A stretch of DNA of 64,000 bases from Dyadobacter frigoris (GCF_005280585.1 NZ_SZVO01000001.1:310001-374000), one strand, 5' to 3'; counted from the stretch's first letter, positions 36,342 through 46,165 are shown. Numbers and translations are program-made. Notes: generated by a model not told the origin, from the sequence alone.

Positions 36342-37640
36342 CTAAGGCAGTTTTTCAAAATCAATTTCAGGTTTTTTCGTATTCGATTCCCGTATAAATG
36401 AATCTCCAATCTTCGTAAATTCGTCAAAGAAACCACAGTTTTTCAAATAGAAATAATTCTTCTCTTTGCCACCTGCATAATCCATTCTGTAACCTTTTCT
36501 AGCGGTTGCATCTGCTGAGAATTTTGCCTGGTTAAGCTCTGTCCATTTTCCGGAAGAATTTCTGATCCATTGATTTCCAAAATAAACTTTGCGGGTCTGA
36601 TCTCCGGTTTCAGGAATGAAATTTTCTAAAAACGAATGTAGTTTTTTTAGATAAGTCTGTGTTTTGGGTCTTTTAAAACTGGCTATTAATTTCCATTCAG
36701 CTATTTCGGGAGCGAAAAAATATGCAGAATAATTCGTAGTACTATCGCCGGAAGGTTTTCCTTGCAGCAAGAATTTATAGGTGTTTCCTGCCTTCCAGTT
36801 GTATTTGAGATAACTTTGTCCGCCGGAACCTTCGTTTCCAAATTCGCCGGTATATACATCATTCCCTTTTTTCAACATGACAATTTGTTTGTCTTCTGGA
36901 ATCGATTTGGGATCATCCGTTTGAAATGGACTCCATATTGAAAAGAGAATTCTGCGCTCTGTTGCTGAGTTAACCTGCATACCGAAATAACCTTCACCAA
37001 AACCATTAGCCATAAAATAGGAACCGATTACATCCTGTTTTTCAGGAACGGTCACTTCGTTGTAAAACCATTCAATATTTTCATTAGCTGGAATTGGATA
37101 GTTAAGATGAACCGAAGGTCCGCGTCTTCCCCAATAGAAAAAATTATCGGAATTGTCTTTTACAAAGGATGTTTTTTCGTCCATTTCAGTACCTTCCAAA
37201 ATCCATTCGGCAAGTTTTCCAAATTCCTTTCCCGTCTTTGAAATTCCCTGAACTGTAAGTTTTAAATAACCCGTTTGGTTAATATCCCAGGATCCAAGGT
37301 AATAAATTTTTTCTATACCATTCAATTCCATTTCCCTGGATGTTCCTGCTAACGTAATTCTAATTTTCCCTGTTTCGGAAGAAGCTTTCAGTGAAAGATT
37401 TATTTTCCCGGTTTTCCCTAAGCGTACATAAGTTTGAATAACTGATTTTGTACTAGTCCAACCCGACAATCCTGCTTCGTTTATCTTTTCTGTTTCTCCA
37501 TCCTGAATCCAGGAATTTCCACCGATTGGAACATGAATTCTGTTGGTATCTTGTAAAGTAACGGCTTCCCTATTTTTTGAAAAACTTCCTGAAAACGACT
37601 GGGAAATGATTGAAAAGAAAGCGAGCAGCAGCGGATACAT
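36342..37640 (-). CDS. Exported DUF3472 (with DUF5077-like N-terminus) protein
   Basis: 432 residues with an N-terminal signal (LLLAFFSIISQSFSGS). The first part (about 35-160) is a beta-sandwich of the DUF5077 type, ending near LGSWDINQTGYLKLTVQG. The second part (about 165-430) carries the DUF3472 features: RRGPSVHLNYPIP near 171, EWFYNEVTVPEKQDVIGSYF, FGMQVNS.TERRILFSIWSP and a W-rich end. These families are found in polysaccharide-degrading Bacteroidota, but no activity is established to my knowledge. No degradation locus surrounds it. Confidence 0.82.
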   Translation of the reverse strand: MYPLLLAFFSIISQSFSGSFSKNREAVTLQDTNRIHVPIGGNSWIQDGETEKINEAGLSGWTSTKSVIQTYVRLGKTGKINLSLKASSETGKIRITLAGTSREMELNGIEKIYYLGSWDINQTGYLKLTVQGISKTGKEFGKLAEWILEGTEMDEKTSFVKDNSDNFFYWGRRGPSVHLNYPIPANENIEWFYNEVTVPEKQDVIGSYFMANGFGEGYFGMQVNSATERRILFSIWSPFQTDDPKSIPEDKQIVMLKKGNDVYTGEFGNEGSGGQSYLKYNWKAGNTYKFLLQGKPSGDSTTNYSAYFFAPEIAEWKLIASFKRPKTQTYLKKLHSFLENFIPETGDQTRKVYFGNQWIRNSSGKWTELNQAKFSADATARKGYRMDYAGGKEKNYFYLKNCGFFDEFTKIGDSFIRESNTKKPEIDFEKLP

Positions 37641-37831
37641 TTCTATGCAGTTTAGGAATCGGTTGAGATGACAAACTAAACGTTTTTAGATGAAAATAGT
37701 CTTTATTCTTTTTGCATTCCAACGAAAATTAACAATTAAATTATTTCCAAAATTTATTCCTCAAAGTGCACGACGACGATATAAAAGACTTACCCTGAAT
37801 GACGTATACGGGTTATTTTCTACTTTTAAAA

Positions 37832-37839
37832 TATATTTG
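37832..37839 (+). promoter_or_regulatory. -7 box TATATTTG for fbp
   Basis: An exact TAnnTTTG match 88 bp before the fbp ATG at 37927, implying a leader of about 80 nt. The 286-bp gap between the DUF3472 gene and fbp holds nothing else recognisable. Confidence 0.4.
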
Positions 37840-37926
37840 TAAACGTGTTGATTTGTCCAAAAAGAGTTTGAAATTTGATCAAAATAGACTGCCTTTCACA
37901 TCTCACAACTTGTTGATTATTTAAAA

Positions 37927-38931
37927 ATGGGTGTTTCAGAATCAAAAACTGCTCAGGAACTGGCTTTGCCGGTAGGTGTTACACTGGACCGGTTTATCAT
38001 GCACAGCCAAAGTGTGTTTCCGTATGCAACCGGAGAACTTTCACAATTATTAAGAGACATCGCTTTGGCCGGAAAAATCATACACCGGGAGGTTAATAAA
38101 GCAGGATTAATTGATGTAACAGGCGCAAACGGGACAGAAAATGTACAGGGAGAAAATCAGCAAAAGCTTGATATCATTGCTAATATCCGTTTTATAAGAG
38201 CATTGAAAAATGGGGGAGAAGTATGTGCTATTCTTTCGGAGGAAGATGAAGATATTATTCATACCGGTAACGATCATGGCAAATATGTGGTGGCGATGGA
38301 CCCGCTTGACGGCTCTTCTAACATTGATGTAAATGTTTCAATTGGTACAATTTTTTCTATTTATCGGCGCATTACGCCTATTAATTCGCCGGCAAATATT
38401 AATGATTTTTTACAAGGCGGAAGAAAGCAGATCGCTGCGGGGTACATTCTTTATGGCTCGTCAACCATGCTTGTTTATTCAACAGGAGATGGTGTAAACG
38501 GCTTCACGTATGATCAGTCATTAGGCGAATTTATTTTATCCCACAAAAATATTATTTCTCCTTCCGACGGAAAGATTTATTCTGTCAATGAAGGAAATTA
38601 CAACAGCTATCCTGAATCGATAAAAAAATATATAACAAATTGTAAATTAAAAAGTTACAGTGCAAGGTATATAGGATCTCTGGTTGGGGATTTCCATCGG
38701 AATCTGTTAAAAGGCGGGATTTATTTATATCCTTCCACCACAAAAGATGCAAAGGGGAAACTGCGTTTGCTATATGAATGTTATCCATTAGCCTTTATTG
38801 CAGAGAAATCAGGAGCAAGGGCCAGCGATGGTTTTCGGGATATTCTGGACATAGTTCCTTCTGATTTTCACCAGCGTTCTCCTATTTATGTTGGCTCGTC
38901 TATAATGGTTGATGAAGCTATAAAGGCTTAA
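37927..38931 (+). CDS. fbp: Fructose-1,6-bisphosphatase, class I
   Basis: 334 residues. Metal-binding motifs are intact: ILSEEDED near residue 103 and [11 protein letters not shown] at 124-134, followed by [12 protein letters not shown]. The C-terminal substrate region includes [26 protein letters not shown]. It hydrolyses fructose-1,6-bisphosphate in gluconeogenesis. It is followed 38 bp later by the helicase gene, which has its own promoter box. Confidence 0.97.
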   Translation: MGVSESKTAQELALPVGVTLDRFIMHSQSVFPYATGELSQLLRDIALAGKIIHREVNKAGLIDVTGANGTENVQGENQQKLDIIANIRFIRALKNGGEVCAILSEEDEDIIHTGNDHGKYVVAMDPLDGSSNIDVNVSIGTIFSIYRRITPINSPANINDFLQGGRKQIAAGYILYGSSTMLVYSTGDGVNGFTYDQSLGEFILSHKNIISPSDGKIYSVNEGNYNSYPESIKKYITNCKLKSYSARYIGSLVGDFHRNLLKGGIYLYPSTTKDAKGKLRLLYECYPLAFIAEKSGARASDGFRDILDIVPSDFHQRSPIYVGSSIMVDEAIKA

Positions 38932-38957
38932 AATATGGAACCTGATTTTAGTTTTCG

Positions 38958-38965
38958 TACCTTTG
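38958..38965 (+). promoter_or_regulatory. -7 box TACCTTTG immediately before the helicase start
   Basis: An exact TAnnTTTG match ending only 5 bp before the ATG at 38970, so transcription from it would start at or next to the A of the start codon. This suggests a leaderless mRNA, unless the box is fortuitous and the gene is read from fbp. Confidence 0.45.
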
Positions 38966-38969
38966 TGCG

Positions 38970-40313
38970 ATGCAAACTACGCAAAATAAATTTGAGCTAT
39001 TTAAGCTTAACCGTCAATTACTCAATGCAATTGAAGAAGCGGGCTACACGGAGCCTACGCCCATACAGGAACAGGCAATACCTTTAGCATTAGCCGGACA
39101 GGATATATTAGGCATCGCACAGACAGGCACCGGTAAAACCGCAGCTTACACATTACCATTGCTGATGCGTATTAAATATGCACAGGGTCAGGATCCACGC
39201 GCTTTAATTTTAGCTCCGACACGTGAGCTGGCCATGCAGATTTCTGAGGCCATTATCCAGTTGAGTAAATATACAGATATTCGCACGGTTGTTCTTTTTG
39301 GAGGAATAGGGCCAAAAGCACAAATTGATGCGATCCGGAAAGGTGTGGATATTATCGTTGCTACGCCGGGAAGATTTATGGATCTTTATTTGAAAGAAGA
39401 AATTGTTGTAAAACATATCAACGTCATGGTTTTGGATGAAGCCGATAAAATGATGGATATGGGTTTTATGCCGCAAATCCGCCGTTTTTTGGAAATCCTT
39501 CCAACGAAACGCCAGAACATGCTTTTTTCTGCGACTTTTTCTGATAAGGTTGAACGATTGTCCTTTGAGTTTTTGGAATATCCCACCAGAATTGAAGTAA
39601 CACCGCAAGCTACAACGGCTGATATGGTGACGCAGGTGCTTTATGAACTTCCCAACTTCCGTACTAAGATCAGTCTTCTGGCACATCTGTTGAAGGACGA
39701 AGAAGTCTTCAAACGTGTGCTGATTTTTACCAGAAGCCGTGAAGTTGCTGGTCAGGTTCATAGTTATATGCTGAATGGTGTTGTCAAAGAAAATGAGTTA
39801 CGGGTAATTCATGCCAACAAAGGACAGAATACCAGAACCAACGCCATGGACGCATTTCGTGAAGGATCTGTTCGCGTAATGGTTGCGACTGACGTGGTGG
39901 CGCGTGGAATTGATATCACAGAAGTTAGCCACGTTATCAATTTTGACGTGCCTCTGATTTATGAAGATTATGTGCACAGAATCGGGCGGACGGGACGTGC
40001 AAACACGGTTGGACAGGCGATCACGTTTTTGACGGAAGCGGATGAATATCACATTGCGAAAATTGAAAAAATGATTCGTATGGAAATTCCACGTGTACAA
40101 TTGCCGGAAGAACTGGAAATTGCAAAAACACCAGTAGATGAGCGGCAAATGATGCTTCGTGAAATTGATAACCAGAAAAGAAAAGAGGATCCTACATTTC
40201 TGGGGGCATTTCATGAGAAAAAGAAAGCTTATCTGTTTAAACCGAAACCGGTGTCGAAGGGCAAAGACACGGGCCGTAGAAAGACAGCTACAAAGGGAAC
40301 TAAACGTAAATAA
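38970..40313 (+). CDS. DEAD-box ATP-dependent RNA helicase
   Basis: 447 residues. Q motif (FELFKLNRQLLNAIEEAGYTEPTPIQ is the expected region), motif I AQTGTGKTAA, Ia PTRELA, II VLDEADKMMD, III SATFSD and VI HRIGRTGRA are all present. A basic C-terminal tail (KGKDTGRRKTATKGTKRK) probably aids RNA binding. The RhlE/DbpA type acts in ribosome assembly and cold adaptation; the exact paralogue is not assigned. It starts 38 bp after fbp. Confidence 0.95.
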   Translation: MQTTQNKFELFKLNRQLLNAIEEAGYTEPTPIQEQAIPLALAGQDILGIAQTGTGKTAAYTLPLLMRIKYAQGQDPRALILAPTRELAMQISEAIIQLSKYTDIRTVVLFGGIGPKAQIDAIRKGVDIIVATPGRFMDLYLKEEIVVKHINVMVLDEADKMMDMGFMPQIRRFLEILPTKRQNMLFSATFSDKVERLSFEFLEYPTRIEVTPQATTADMVTQVLYELPNFRTKISLLAHLLKDEEVFKRVLIFTRSREVAGQVHSYMLNGVVKENELRVIHANKGQNTRTNAMDAFREGSVRVMVATDVVARGIDITEVSHVINFDVPLIYEDYVHRIGRTGRANTVGQAITFLTEADEYHIAKIEKMIRMEIPRVQLPEELEIAKTPVDERQMMLREIDNQKRKEDPTFLGAFHEKKKAYLFKPKPVSKGKDTGRRKTATKGTKRK

Positions 40314-40382
40314 TACAATACGATATCCAATAATTCCGTTTAACTTGGACAATAGAAAAACCTGTTTCTCTATTTTTATTTT

Positions 40383-41123
40383 ATGAAAGAATCCGTTGTT
40401 ATTTGGTTTGCTCTTTTAATACCTGTTCTCGGGCTTGCCCAGGAAAAACATTTGGCGAGTGCGGCACCTGTTTCTGATACCAATATTTCACAAAGAAGAC
40501 CGCTGGAATTAAAAGAAAGACGCGTTGTACCTTTGTTTGGAGAGGAAAGCAAAAGCTCCGAGCAGATTGACGAAGAAATTAAATTTTTAAGTGATTGTGA
40601 TAAATCATTTTCAAGCCGACCTGAGGCCAGCAGCTTTTTTTCGGCCCGTGCCTGGGAGTATTTGCAGGAAGGATCTTTGGATACAGCCTGTTACCGTTTC
40701 AATCTTGCAAATTTGCTGAACGACAAAAATGTTGAGGCATATTGGGGACTTGGCGTAGTTTGTTATCAAAGGGAAAACTGGGTGGATGCAAAACGGATGT
40801 TAAGCCGTGGAGTTAGTATTCAGTCGAATAATGTGCCGCTTCTTGTGGATCTTTCCACGGTGGATTTGAAACTTTATGCGATGAACAAACAGCAGGACGA
40901 TTTGGATGAGGCTAATAAATTGCTTGAAGAAGCAGTTGCGCTGGATTCAACCTATGCCTTGGGACAATATAATCTTGCACTGGTTTATTATAATCGCAAC
41001 GAGCTTGATAAATCCTGGGAACGTCTTCACAAAGGACGAATGCTCGATTTTAGTCAGCTAAATATTGAATTTGTAGAACTTTTGAAAGCAAAACTTCCTG
41101 ATCCGCTAGGGTTTTTTAAATAA
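40383..41123 (+). CDS. Exported tetratricopeptide-repeat protein
   Basis: 246 residues with a signal peptide (MKESVVIWFALLIPVLGLAQ). A linker of about 60 residues leads into TPR helices (about 80-235): AWEYLQEGSLDTACYRFNLANLL, AYWGLGVVCYQRENWVDAKRML, ALGQYNLALVYYNRNELDKSW. It is probably a periplasmic protein-interaction scaffold. It lies 69 bp after the helicase gene, with no functional link seen. Confidence 0.85.
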   Translation: MKESVVIWFALLIPVLGLAQEKHLASAAPVSDTNISQRRPLELKERRVVPLFGEESKSSEQIDEEIKFLSDCDKSFSSRPEASSFFSARAWEYLQEGSLDTACYRFNLANLLNDKNVEAYWGLGVVCYQRENWVDAKRMLSRGVSIQSNNVPLLVDLSTVDLKLYAMNKQQDDLDEANKLLEEAVALDSTYALGQYNLALVYYNRNELDKSWERLHKGRMLDFSQLNIEFVELLKAKLPDPLGFFK

Positions 41124-41178
41124 GAAATTATATTTTGATCAAGTTTGATTTGATAAAAAATCAAGCGGGAATAATTTG

Positions 41179-41216
41179 AAAGAGAGGCCAACTTTTTAAA
41201 AGTTGGCCTCTCTTTT
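41179..41216. terminator. Bidirectional terminator between the TPR gene and the B12 locus
   Basis: AAAGAGAGGCCAACTTTT pairs with AAAAGTTGGCCTCTCTTT, an 18-bp perfect stem with a very short loop and T tract. It lies 56 bp after the TPR stop and 32 bp past the end of the minus-strand lipoprotein gene. Confidence 0.9.
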
Positions 41217-41247
41217 TGACTAAACTATTCTGTTTAATTTGAGAGTA

Positions 41248-42339
41248 TTATAGCTGCTTAAAGTAAAATCCGGTAGGAGCAACGCCCACTTTAACTGAAT
41301 CTACCAAGGAACCATCTCCACGGTAACGAACGGCATAACCGGATTGTGAATAAGAAGGCGTAACGGCTGCATAAACCAATCCTTGTGTTGGATCCACGGC
41401 CAAACCTGTGAAAATTCTATTCACAAAAGGAGTAGTTACGTTAACCTGCGTATCCGTAATCAAGAATTTGTATGTTGCTCCGTGGTTAACATAATTGGCG
41501 TCCGAATAAGAAAGTACAAAATAAATTGTTGAAAGATCTGGGGCCATTGCAAAATTGCCAGGTGTTTTGGATGCATCTGTTCCGATTTTCAAAGTCGTTT
41601 CAATGGCAAAAGTTTCTGTATTCAAGCGAAATAATTCGATTCCTGCCTGTACCCACAATTTCCCGTTTGCATCAACTCCGATTGGATTTGGAGCCGATTT
41701 GAAAGTAATGCTGCTCAAAATTGCATCGGAGGAAGTGCTGATAACGGTAAGCTTGGTGCCGCCACCGTAAACGTAACCACCAACAAAAACTTTGTCTTTT
41801 GAGAAAATCATCTTTTCCGGACCTTTATCAGTACTGATTTTCTTGGTAACCTTGTTGGTTGCCAAATCAATAACAGCAACATATCCAACCGGATAAGAAT
41901 AATCCGAATTTAGCGTGTTCCAGCACGCAACGTATGCTTTTTCGTTTGTTACAGCAACGACGTCACGAGGATTTTCAATATCAGTACTGATGGTGGCTTC
42001 GGATGTAAAAGTATTGGCATTCACGATCTGAATTTTATCTTGTCCCGGTGCGGAATTATCAACCAGGATCAATCCATGATCTCCGGCAATATCATAACCC
42101 TGCACACCACCGGCAAGTTTCTGTCCAGTATTGACCAACGAAAAAACATCTGCGTCCGCCGTATTGTTTTCCCGTGCAAAAAAGGAAACAGCACCGTTAT
42201 TCTGCGAAAAATTTCCTTCATTAATTACAAAAACACCCTGAACATACGTGCCCTTCGGAACAGGATCGCTTTGATTACAAGACCATAAAGCTGCTGATAT
42301 AGAGGTGATTGTCAGGATTCTGAATAATTGTTTTTTCAT
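41248..42339 (-). CDS. Surface beta-propeller lipoprotein, BtuG-like (DUF5074/YncE fold)
   Basis: 363 residues. Lipobox at ALWSCNQSD (Cys about residue 21), so a lipoprotein probably on the outer membrane. The rest is a YncE-like beta propeller of repeated blades (VFVINEGNFSQNNGAVSFF, GYVAVIDLATNKVTKKIST, KLWVQAGIELFRLNTETF). It sits 61 bp downstream of a TonB receptor that is itself under a cobalamin riboswitch. BtuG of Bacteroides is a surface propeller lipoprotein that binds B12 very tightly and delivers it to BtuB; fold and position suggest the same role here. Confidence 0.85.
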   Translation of the reverse strand: MKKQLFRILTITSISAALWSCNQSDPVPKGTYVQGVFVINEGNFSQNNGAVSFFARENNTADADVFSLVNTGQKLAGGVQGYDIAGDHGLILVDNSAPGQDKIQIVNANTFTSEATISTDIENPRDVVAVTNEKAYVACWNTLNSDYSYPVGYVAVIDLATNKVTKKISTDKGPEKMIFSKDKVFVGGYVYGGGTKLTVISTSSDAILSSITFKSAPNPIGVDANGKLWVQAGIELFRLNTETFAIETTLKIGTDASKTPGNFAMAPDLSTIYFVLSYSDANYVNHGATYKFLITDTQVNVTTPFVNRIFTGLAVDPTQGLVYAAVTPSYSQSGYAVRYRGDGSLVDSVKVGVAPTGFYFKQL

Positions 42340-42400
42340 TGTTTTTTCAAGTAAGGTATTCGTTTAAATAATTATTTTGTTAGTCTTGTTGATGATAATT

Positions 42401-44332
42401 TTATATCGGATGATTGGTTGTTTTTAAAGAAAGCAATAAACTAATGGCAAAACTACGTCCGGGCATGGGATTTCCATTAATGGATTGATAAAAAGAATTC
42501 GTAATATTATTGATTCTTCCCTGTAAAGAAGCGGCTGTTCCGTGCCAGTTGAATGTAGTCTCAACCAGAAAATTTTCAAGAATATATCCTTGCGAAGATT
42601 GTGTATGATCAGCCAAAGTATACCGTTTTGAAACAAATTGTAATTGATTCGTTAATCGAATTTGTTTGTATTGAACGAACATGTTGACATTTCCCGAATG
42701 CAAAGGAATGTGAGGTAACTGCTTCCCGACAATATCAGAGGCATAAGCGTCATAAACTTTTTCCTGCGAGCTTTTCGTAAAAGCATAGTTCACATTAGCG
42801 CCTGCTTTCCAAGCTGTCCAGTTTCCTTTCCAGCCGATTTGTGTTTCAATTCCTCTTGCAACGACCAATTGAAGATTTTCCACCCGGAAATTATTGGCAG
42901 GATTCCAGTAAGTCCAGTTATTGATACGATTATGATAGGTTGTGATGCTGGCCGTAAATGCGTGAATCGCATTTACAACATGTCTTCCTTCCAAACCGAT
43001 TTCTTTATTGAAACCGTCTTCCGGGCGCAGGTTCGGATTTCCCAGACTTTTCCAGTAACGCTCATTCAAAGTAGGAACACGGTAACTTCTTCCAACAGAA
43101 CCTCTTATTTTCAACGCATTTATATTATTTTGAATTAACCGGTATTCCGCGCCAAGCGAAGGTGTAAAGGGCGGATTATAACCTGTGACAAAAGCCTGAC
43201 GAAGATTGACTGAAACCAATAATTTTGAAGTTGCCTGCCAACGCGTTAACAGAAATAAATCCTCACGATTTTCTGTTATTTGGGGTTTGTTGTAATTGAT
43301 AATCTGTGTTTTGTAATGCGTAAATTCTCCTCCCGCCTGCATCTGAATGTTTCCCAGGTTCCCGATTTTCCATTCAAATGCACGTTCAATGCGGGTGCCA
43401 ATTCTATCGGTAACTCCATGATCCAGCGTCGAATAATCGCCTGTTGCATAATCAATAATGTCCCGGATCCAGGAAGTTCTGACGGTCCAGTTTTCAACCT
43501 GATACCGGAGCATCGTACGGTAAGATTTTATTCCGGTAAATTCCCGGCCTGTAAAATTTTCAGGATTGTTGGTTAACTGATTGTCTGTCAGCCAAAAATG
43601 AGCCGATAATTGATGTTTGTTTTTTGTAAAATATAGATCCTGAACCAGGCCTTTTTGGAAAGTTTCAGAAGGAATCATTTTTTTATTATTTCGTTCGATG
43701 TAAGGATAATGATTGTTCATCCTACCGTCATAAGCAGCTGTTTTTCCAGCAAAAATCCATTTGTTTGAAAGGCTGGTTCCGTATTTTACAGTCGCCTGTG
43801 TTTGACTATTCCTGAAACTTTCCTGTTGCCGGCCGACCATAACTTGCAGGCCAGCCTGTGGCATTGAGCTTCCCAACAAAATACTTCCGCCAACGGCATC
43901 AGTACCTACAATACTGGCAGAAGAACCGTACTGAACAGATAATTGATCAAATCCAGCGACCGGAATCGTTGAAAAATCGGTTTGGCCCAATGTAGGAAGA
44001 TTTACATTTAAACCATTCCAGATTACCGCTGTATGGTTTGCAGATGTTCCCCGAAAAGCAACTGTGGCTAATTGTCCCGGGCCGTAGTTTTTTACGATTA
44101 TCGGTGTATTCAGAGAAAGCAGATCAGTAATATTTCTAAATCGGAACTGTTCCATCGTGGCAGAATCAATCTTCTGCACTTTCAATCCGCTCATAAAACG
44201 TTCTGGTGCATAACCATAAACGGTTACAAGATCCAAATGAATTGAATCCTTTTGCGCCATTAATTGATTTCCGAAGGCTTTAACCAACAGAATCATAAGC
44301 AAGAGATAAAAGCGAATTTGCCCGCTACGCAC
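42401..44332 (-). CDS. btuB: TonB-dependent vitamin B12 receptor (BtuB-like)
   Basis: 643 residues with a signal peptide ending near NQLMAQ. The plug domain is shown by ITDLLSLNTPIIVKNYGPGQLATVAFRGTS and the IVGTDAVGGSIL region, followed by a beta barrel ending in a membrane strand (GRSFAISLLLSL). A cobalamin riboswitch lies in its leader (44402-44579), so cobalamin or corrinoid is the likely substrate. The downstream propeller lipoprotein is a probable partner. No BtuCDF transporter is in the window. Confidence 0.9.
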   Translation of the reverse strand: MRSGQIRFYLLLMILLVKAFGNQLMAQKDSIHLDLVTVYGYAPERFMSGLKVQKIDSATMEQFRFRNITDLLSLNTPIIVKNYGPGQLATVAFRGTSANHTAVIWNGLNVNLPTLGQTDFSTIPVAGFDQLSVQYGSSASIVGTDAVGGSILLGSSMPQAGLQVMVGRQQESFRNSQTQATVKYGTSLSNKWIFAGKTAAYDGRMNNHYPYIERNNKKMIPSETFQKGLVQDLYFTKNKHQLSAHFWLTDNQLTNNPENFTGREFTGIKSYRTMLRYQVENWTVRTSWIRDIIDYATGDYSTLDHGVTDRIGTRIERAFEWKIGNLGNIQMQAGGEFTHYKTQIINYNKPQITENREDLFLLTRWQATSKLLVSVNLRQAFVTGYNPPFTPSLGAEYRLIQNNINALKIRGSVGRSYRVPTLNERYWKSLGNPNLRPEDGFNKEIGLEGRHVVNAIHAFTASITTYHNRINNWTYWNPANNFRVENLQLVVARGIETQIGWKGNWTAWKAGANVNYAFTKSSQEKVYDAYASDIVGKQLPHIPLHSGNVNMFVQYKQIRLTNQLQFVSKRYTLADHTQSSQGYILENFLVETTFNWHGTAASLQGRINNITNSFYQSINGNPMPGRSFAISLLLSLKTTNHPI

Positions 44333-44401
44333 CGTAAAAATTCAAGATCATCATAGTAAAACGATTAAATGATTTTTCCTCCGAAAATCAAAACGCTGAA
44401 T

Positions 44402-44579
44402 GTTTCTGGCAGGTCTCCTGGCTTGTCTCGCTGATCCTGTACCTTCCCGTTTTCACAGTGGTTATGCAGATGAGATCAGCTTTATATAAGACTTACAGTT
44501 GCGGGGACAGCTCCCGTTTTTCGCGGGATTCCCTATTAAGCCATAATGTTGTTTTGATTCAACGTCCGGCACCAAAAAC
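44402..44579 (-). ncRNA. Cobalamin (AdoCbl) riboswitch upstream of btuB
   Basis: On the minus strand the leader carries the B12 box GCTGTCCCCGCAACTGTAAG (about 44513-44494). Further on is the 3' motif GACAAGCCAGGAGACCTGCC (about 44427-44408). The P1 stem pairs TTTTTGG (near 44578) with CCAGAAA (near 44404). The GGGAAT...CGGG segments lie between. It ends about 70 nt before the btuB ATG and represses the receptor when cobalamin is sufficient. It fills most of the 352-bp gap between btuB and the DMT transporter gene. Confidence 0.95.
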
Positions 44580-44684
44580 TTTCGTAAAGTTAATGAAATT
44601 ATGCGGCCGCCACATAATCGTTTTTTCAAAAATGGAGCTTCCTTTAAAATCGGATGCGTTATCTTTACTTAAAATTCTGACAAT

Positions 44685-45611
44685 TTGTTAATCCGCGCAT
44701 CAAAACCTTTTTCACTTTCCGCTCCTCAAAGAGGTGTTCTTCTGATGCTGGGAGCGTCTTTTTTCTTTGCCTTGATGTCGGCTATTTCAAAATGGCTTAG
44801 CCGGGATTTTCACATTGTCCAGCTTGTTTTCTTTCGAAATATTATTGGCGTATTATTTATCGGCACAAGTATTTTGCAACGACCGTTGAAGCAAAAAGGC
44901 GGTCGGTTAGGCTTACTTATTTTCCGTGGAGTTGTCGGGACGCTTTCATTGTATCTTCTTTTTTATGCAATTCAAAATCTTGGATTGGGCCGCGCTTCCA
45001 CTTACCAGTACACTTATCCTATATTTCTTGCATTTCTTTCCTGGCTTTTTTTGGGTGAAAAATTAAATTTCACTGAATGGATTGCGATTTTATTAGGCTT
45101 CGCCGGAATTCTTTTCGTTTTCCGTCCTGATTTCTCCATGTCAGTAAGAAATCATGTTATTGGGTTGGGAAATGCCTTATTAACCGCCGTTGCTTATTTG
45201 GCGATTCGTCAGCTTGGGCAGGTTTATGACACCCGGGCTATTGTACTTTCCTTTATGTTGAGCGGAATTGTTCTGCCAATATTTTCAATCATTATTGGGA
45301 CATATTTTCCCAATGAGCAGCTTGATTTTCTTATCGGAACGTTCAGCCGGCCGGCAACCTGGCAACATTGGTTGGGATTTCTGGCGCTTGGTATAACAGC
45401 CATGATCGGCCAGATCATGATGACACAATCTTTTACTTTCGATAAAGCCGGACGCGTTGCGGCAGTTGGTTATTCCAATATTCTTTTCGCCCTGGTATTC
45501 GGATTTTTGATGGGAGAGGCAATTCCTACAATTGCGACACTTTTGGGAATGATGCTTGTTATAGGCGGAGGTTTACTTGTTTCATTTTCAAAAGACAAAA
45601 CAAAAAATTAA
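44685..45611 (+). CDS. DMT superfamily transporter (EamA domains)
   Basis: 308 residues with about ten membrane segments in two EamA halves (LMLGASFFFALMSAISKWLSR; LGFLALGITAMIGQIMMTQSFTF). Members export metabolites or import small solutes; the substrate is unknown. The start is uncertain: a TTG at 44685 gives a normal N-terminus, while the next ATG (44745) would cut into the first membrane segment. A terminator follows. Confidence 0.88.
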   Translation: MLIRASKPFSLSAPQRGVLLMLGASFFFALMSAISKWLSRDFHIVQLVFFRNIIGVLFIGTSILQRPLKQKGGRLGLLIFRGVVGTLSLYLLFYAIQNLGLGRASTYQYTYPIFLAFLSWLFLGEKLNFTEWIAILLGFAGILFVFRPDFSMSVRNHVIGLGNALLTAVAYLAIRQLGQVYDTRAIVLSFMLSGIVLPIFSIIIGTYFPNEQLDFLIGTFSRPATWQHWLGFLALGITAMIGQIMMTQSFTFDKAGRVAAVGYSNILFALVFGFLMGEAIPTIATLLGMMLVIGGGLLVSFSKDKTKN

Positions 45612-45613
45612 AA

Positions 45614-45653
45614 AACATGCCACGAATTATTAGTGAAAAATTCGTGGCATGGG
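45614..45653. terminator. Bidirectional terminator between the DMT and VOC genes
   Basis: CATGCCACGAATT pairs with AATTCGTGGCATG around a short loop, in the 46-bp gap between two convergent genes. Confidence 0.85.
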
Positions 45654-45657
45654 AAAG

Positions 45658-46023
45658 TTATCCTTTTGATTCGCTGAAAAGCAATTTATTTCCAAAAGGA
45701 TCGATAACTTCCATAGTAATCGCATTCCATGGCGCTTGTTCCAGTCCCGGGCGATTGAACCGATAATTTTTCTCAATTAATTCGGCGTGGTATTCTGTCA
45801 AACCAACACAGTCTATAAAAACTTTGCTTCCAGGTGTGCAGTCGCCGTGATGTTCCGTCAGGTGCAAAACAATGCCTTCTTTGGAAACCTGTAAATAAAG
45901 AGGAAAATTTGCGCCAAACTGGTGCGTCCAATCAACTGTAAAGCCGAGCCAGTTAACGTAAAATTCAGTTGCCTTTGCCTCGTCGAAAATTCGGATAAGC
46001 GGAATAACTTTGTTTACTTTCAT
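45658..46023 (-). CDS. VOC-fold (glyoxalase superfamily) protein
   Basis: 121 residues. The VOC pattern is seen in VIPLIRIFDEAKATEFYVNWLGFTVDW, the central LYLQVSKEGIVLHLTEHHGD and the terminal MEVIDPFGNKLLFSE. The H in LTEHHGD and the terminal E could be metal ligands. This arrangement is typical of bleomycin-resistance-like members, but a resistance role is not established. It is a single gene with a terminator on its 3' side. Confidence 0.88.
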   Translation of the reverse strand: MKVNKVIPLIRIFDEAKATEFYVNWLGFTVDWTHQFGANFPLYLQVSKEGIVLHLTEHHGDCTPGSKVFIDCVGLTEYHAELIEKNYRFNRPGLEQAPWNAITMEVIDPFGNKLLFSESKG

Positions 46024-46165
46024 GATTGATACGTTTATCGGGAAAATTCCCAGCGAAACGAAGATGTGTGTGATGGTAAGATTTAAACATAAAATTGACT
46101 GATATTAATTCAGAAAAAAATTATTTGGTTAAAAACTGCGTTAAAAAAATGTATACCAGAAAATT

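Noticed and set aside
44458-44691. A 77-codon plus-strand frame in the btuB/DMT gap
   Set aside because: It is the complement of the cobalamin riboswitch; its composition is explained by conserved RNA structure.
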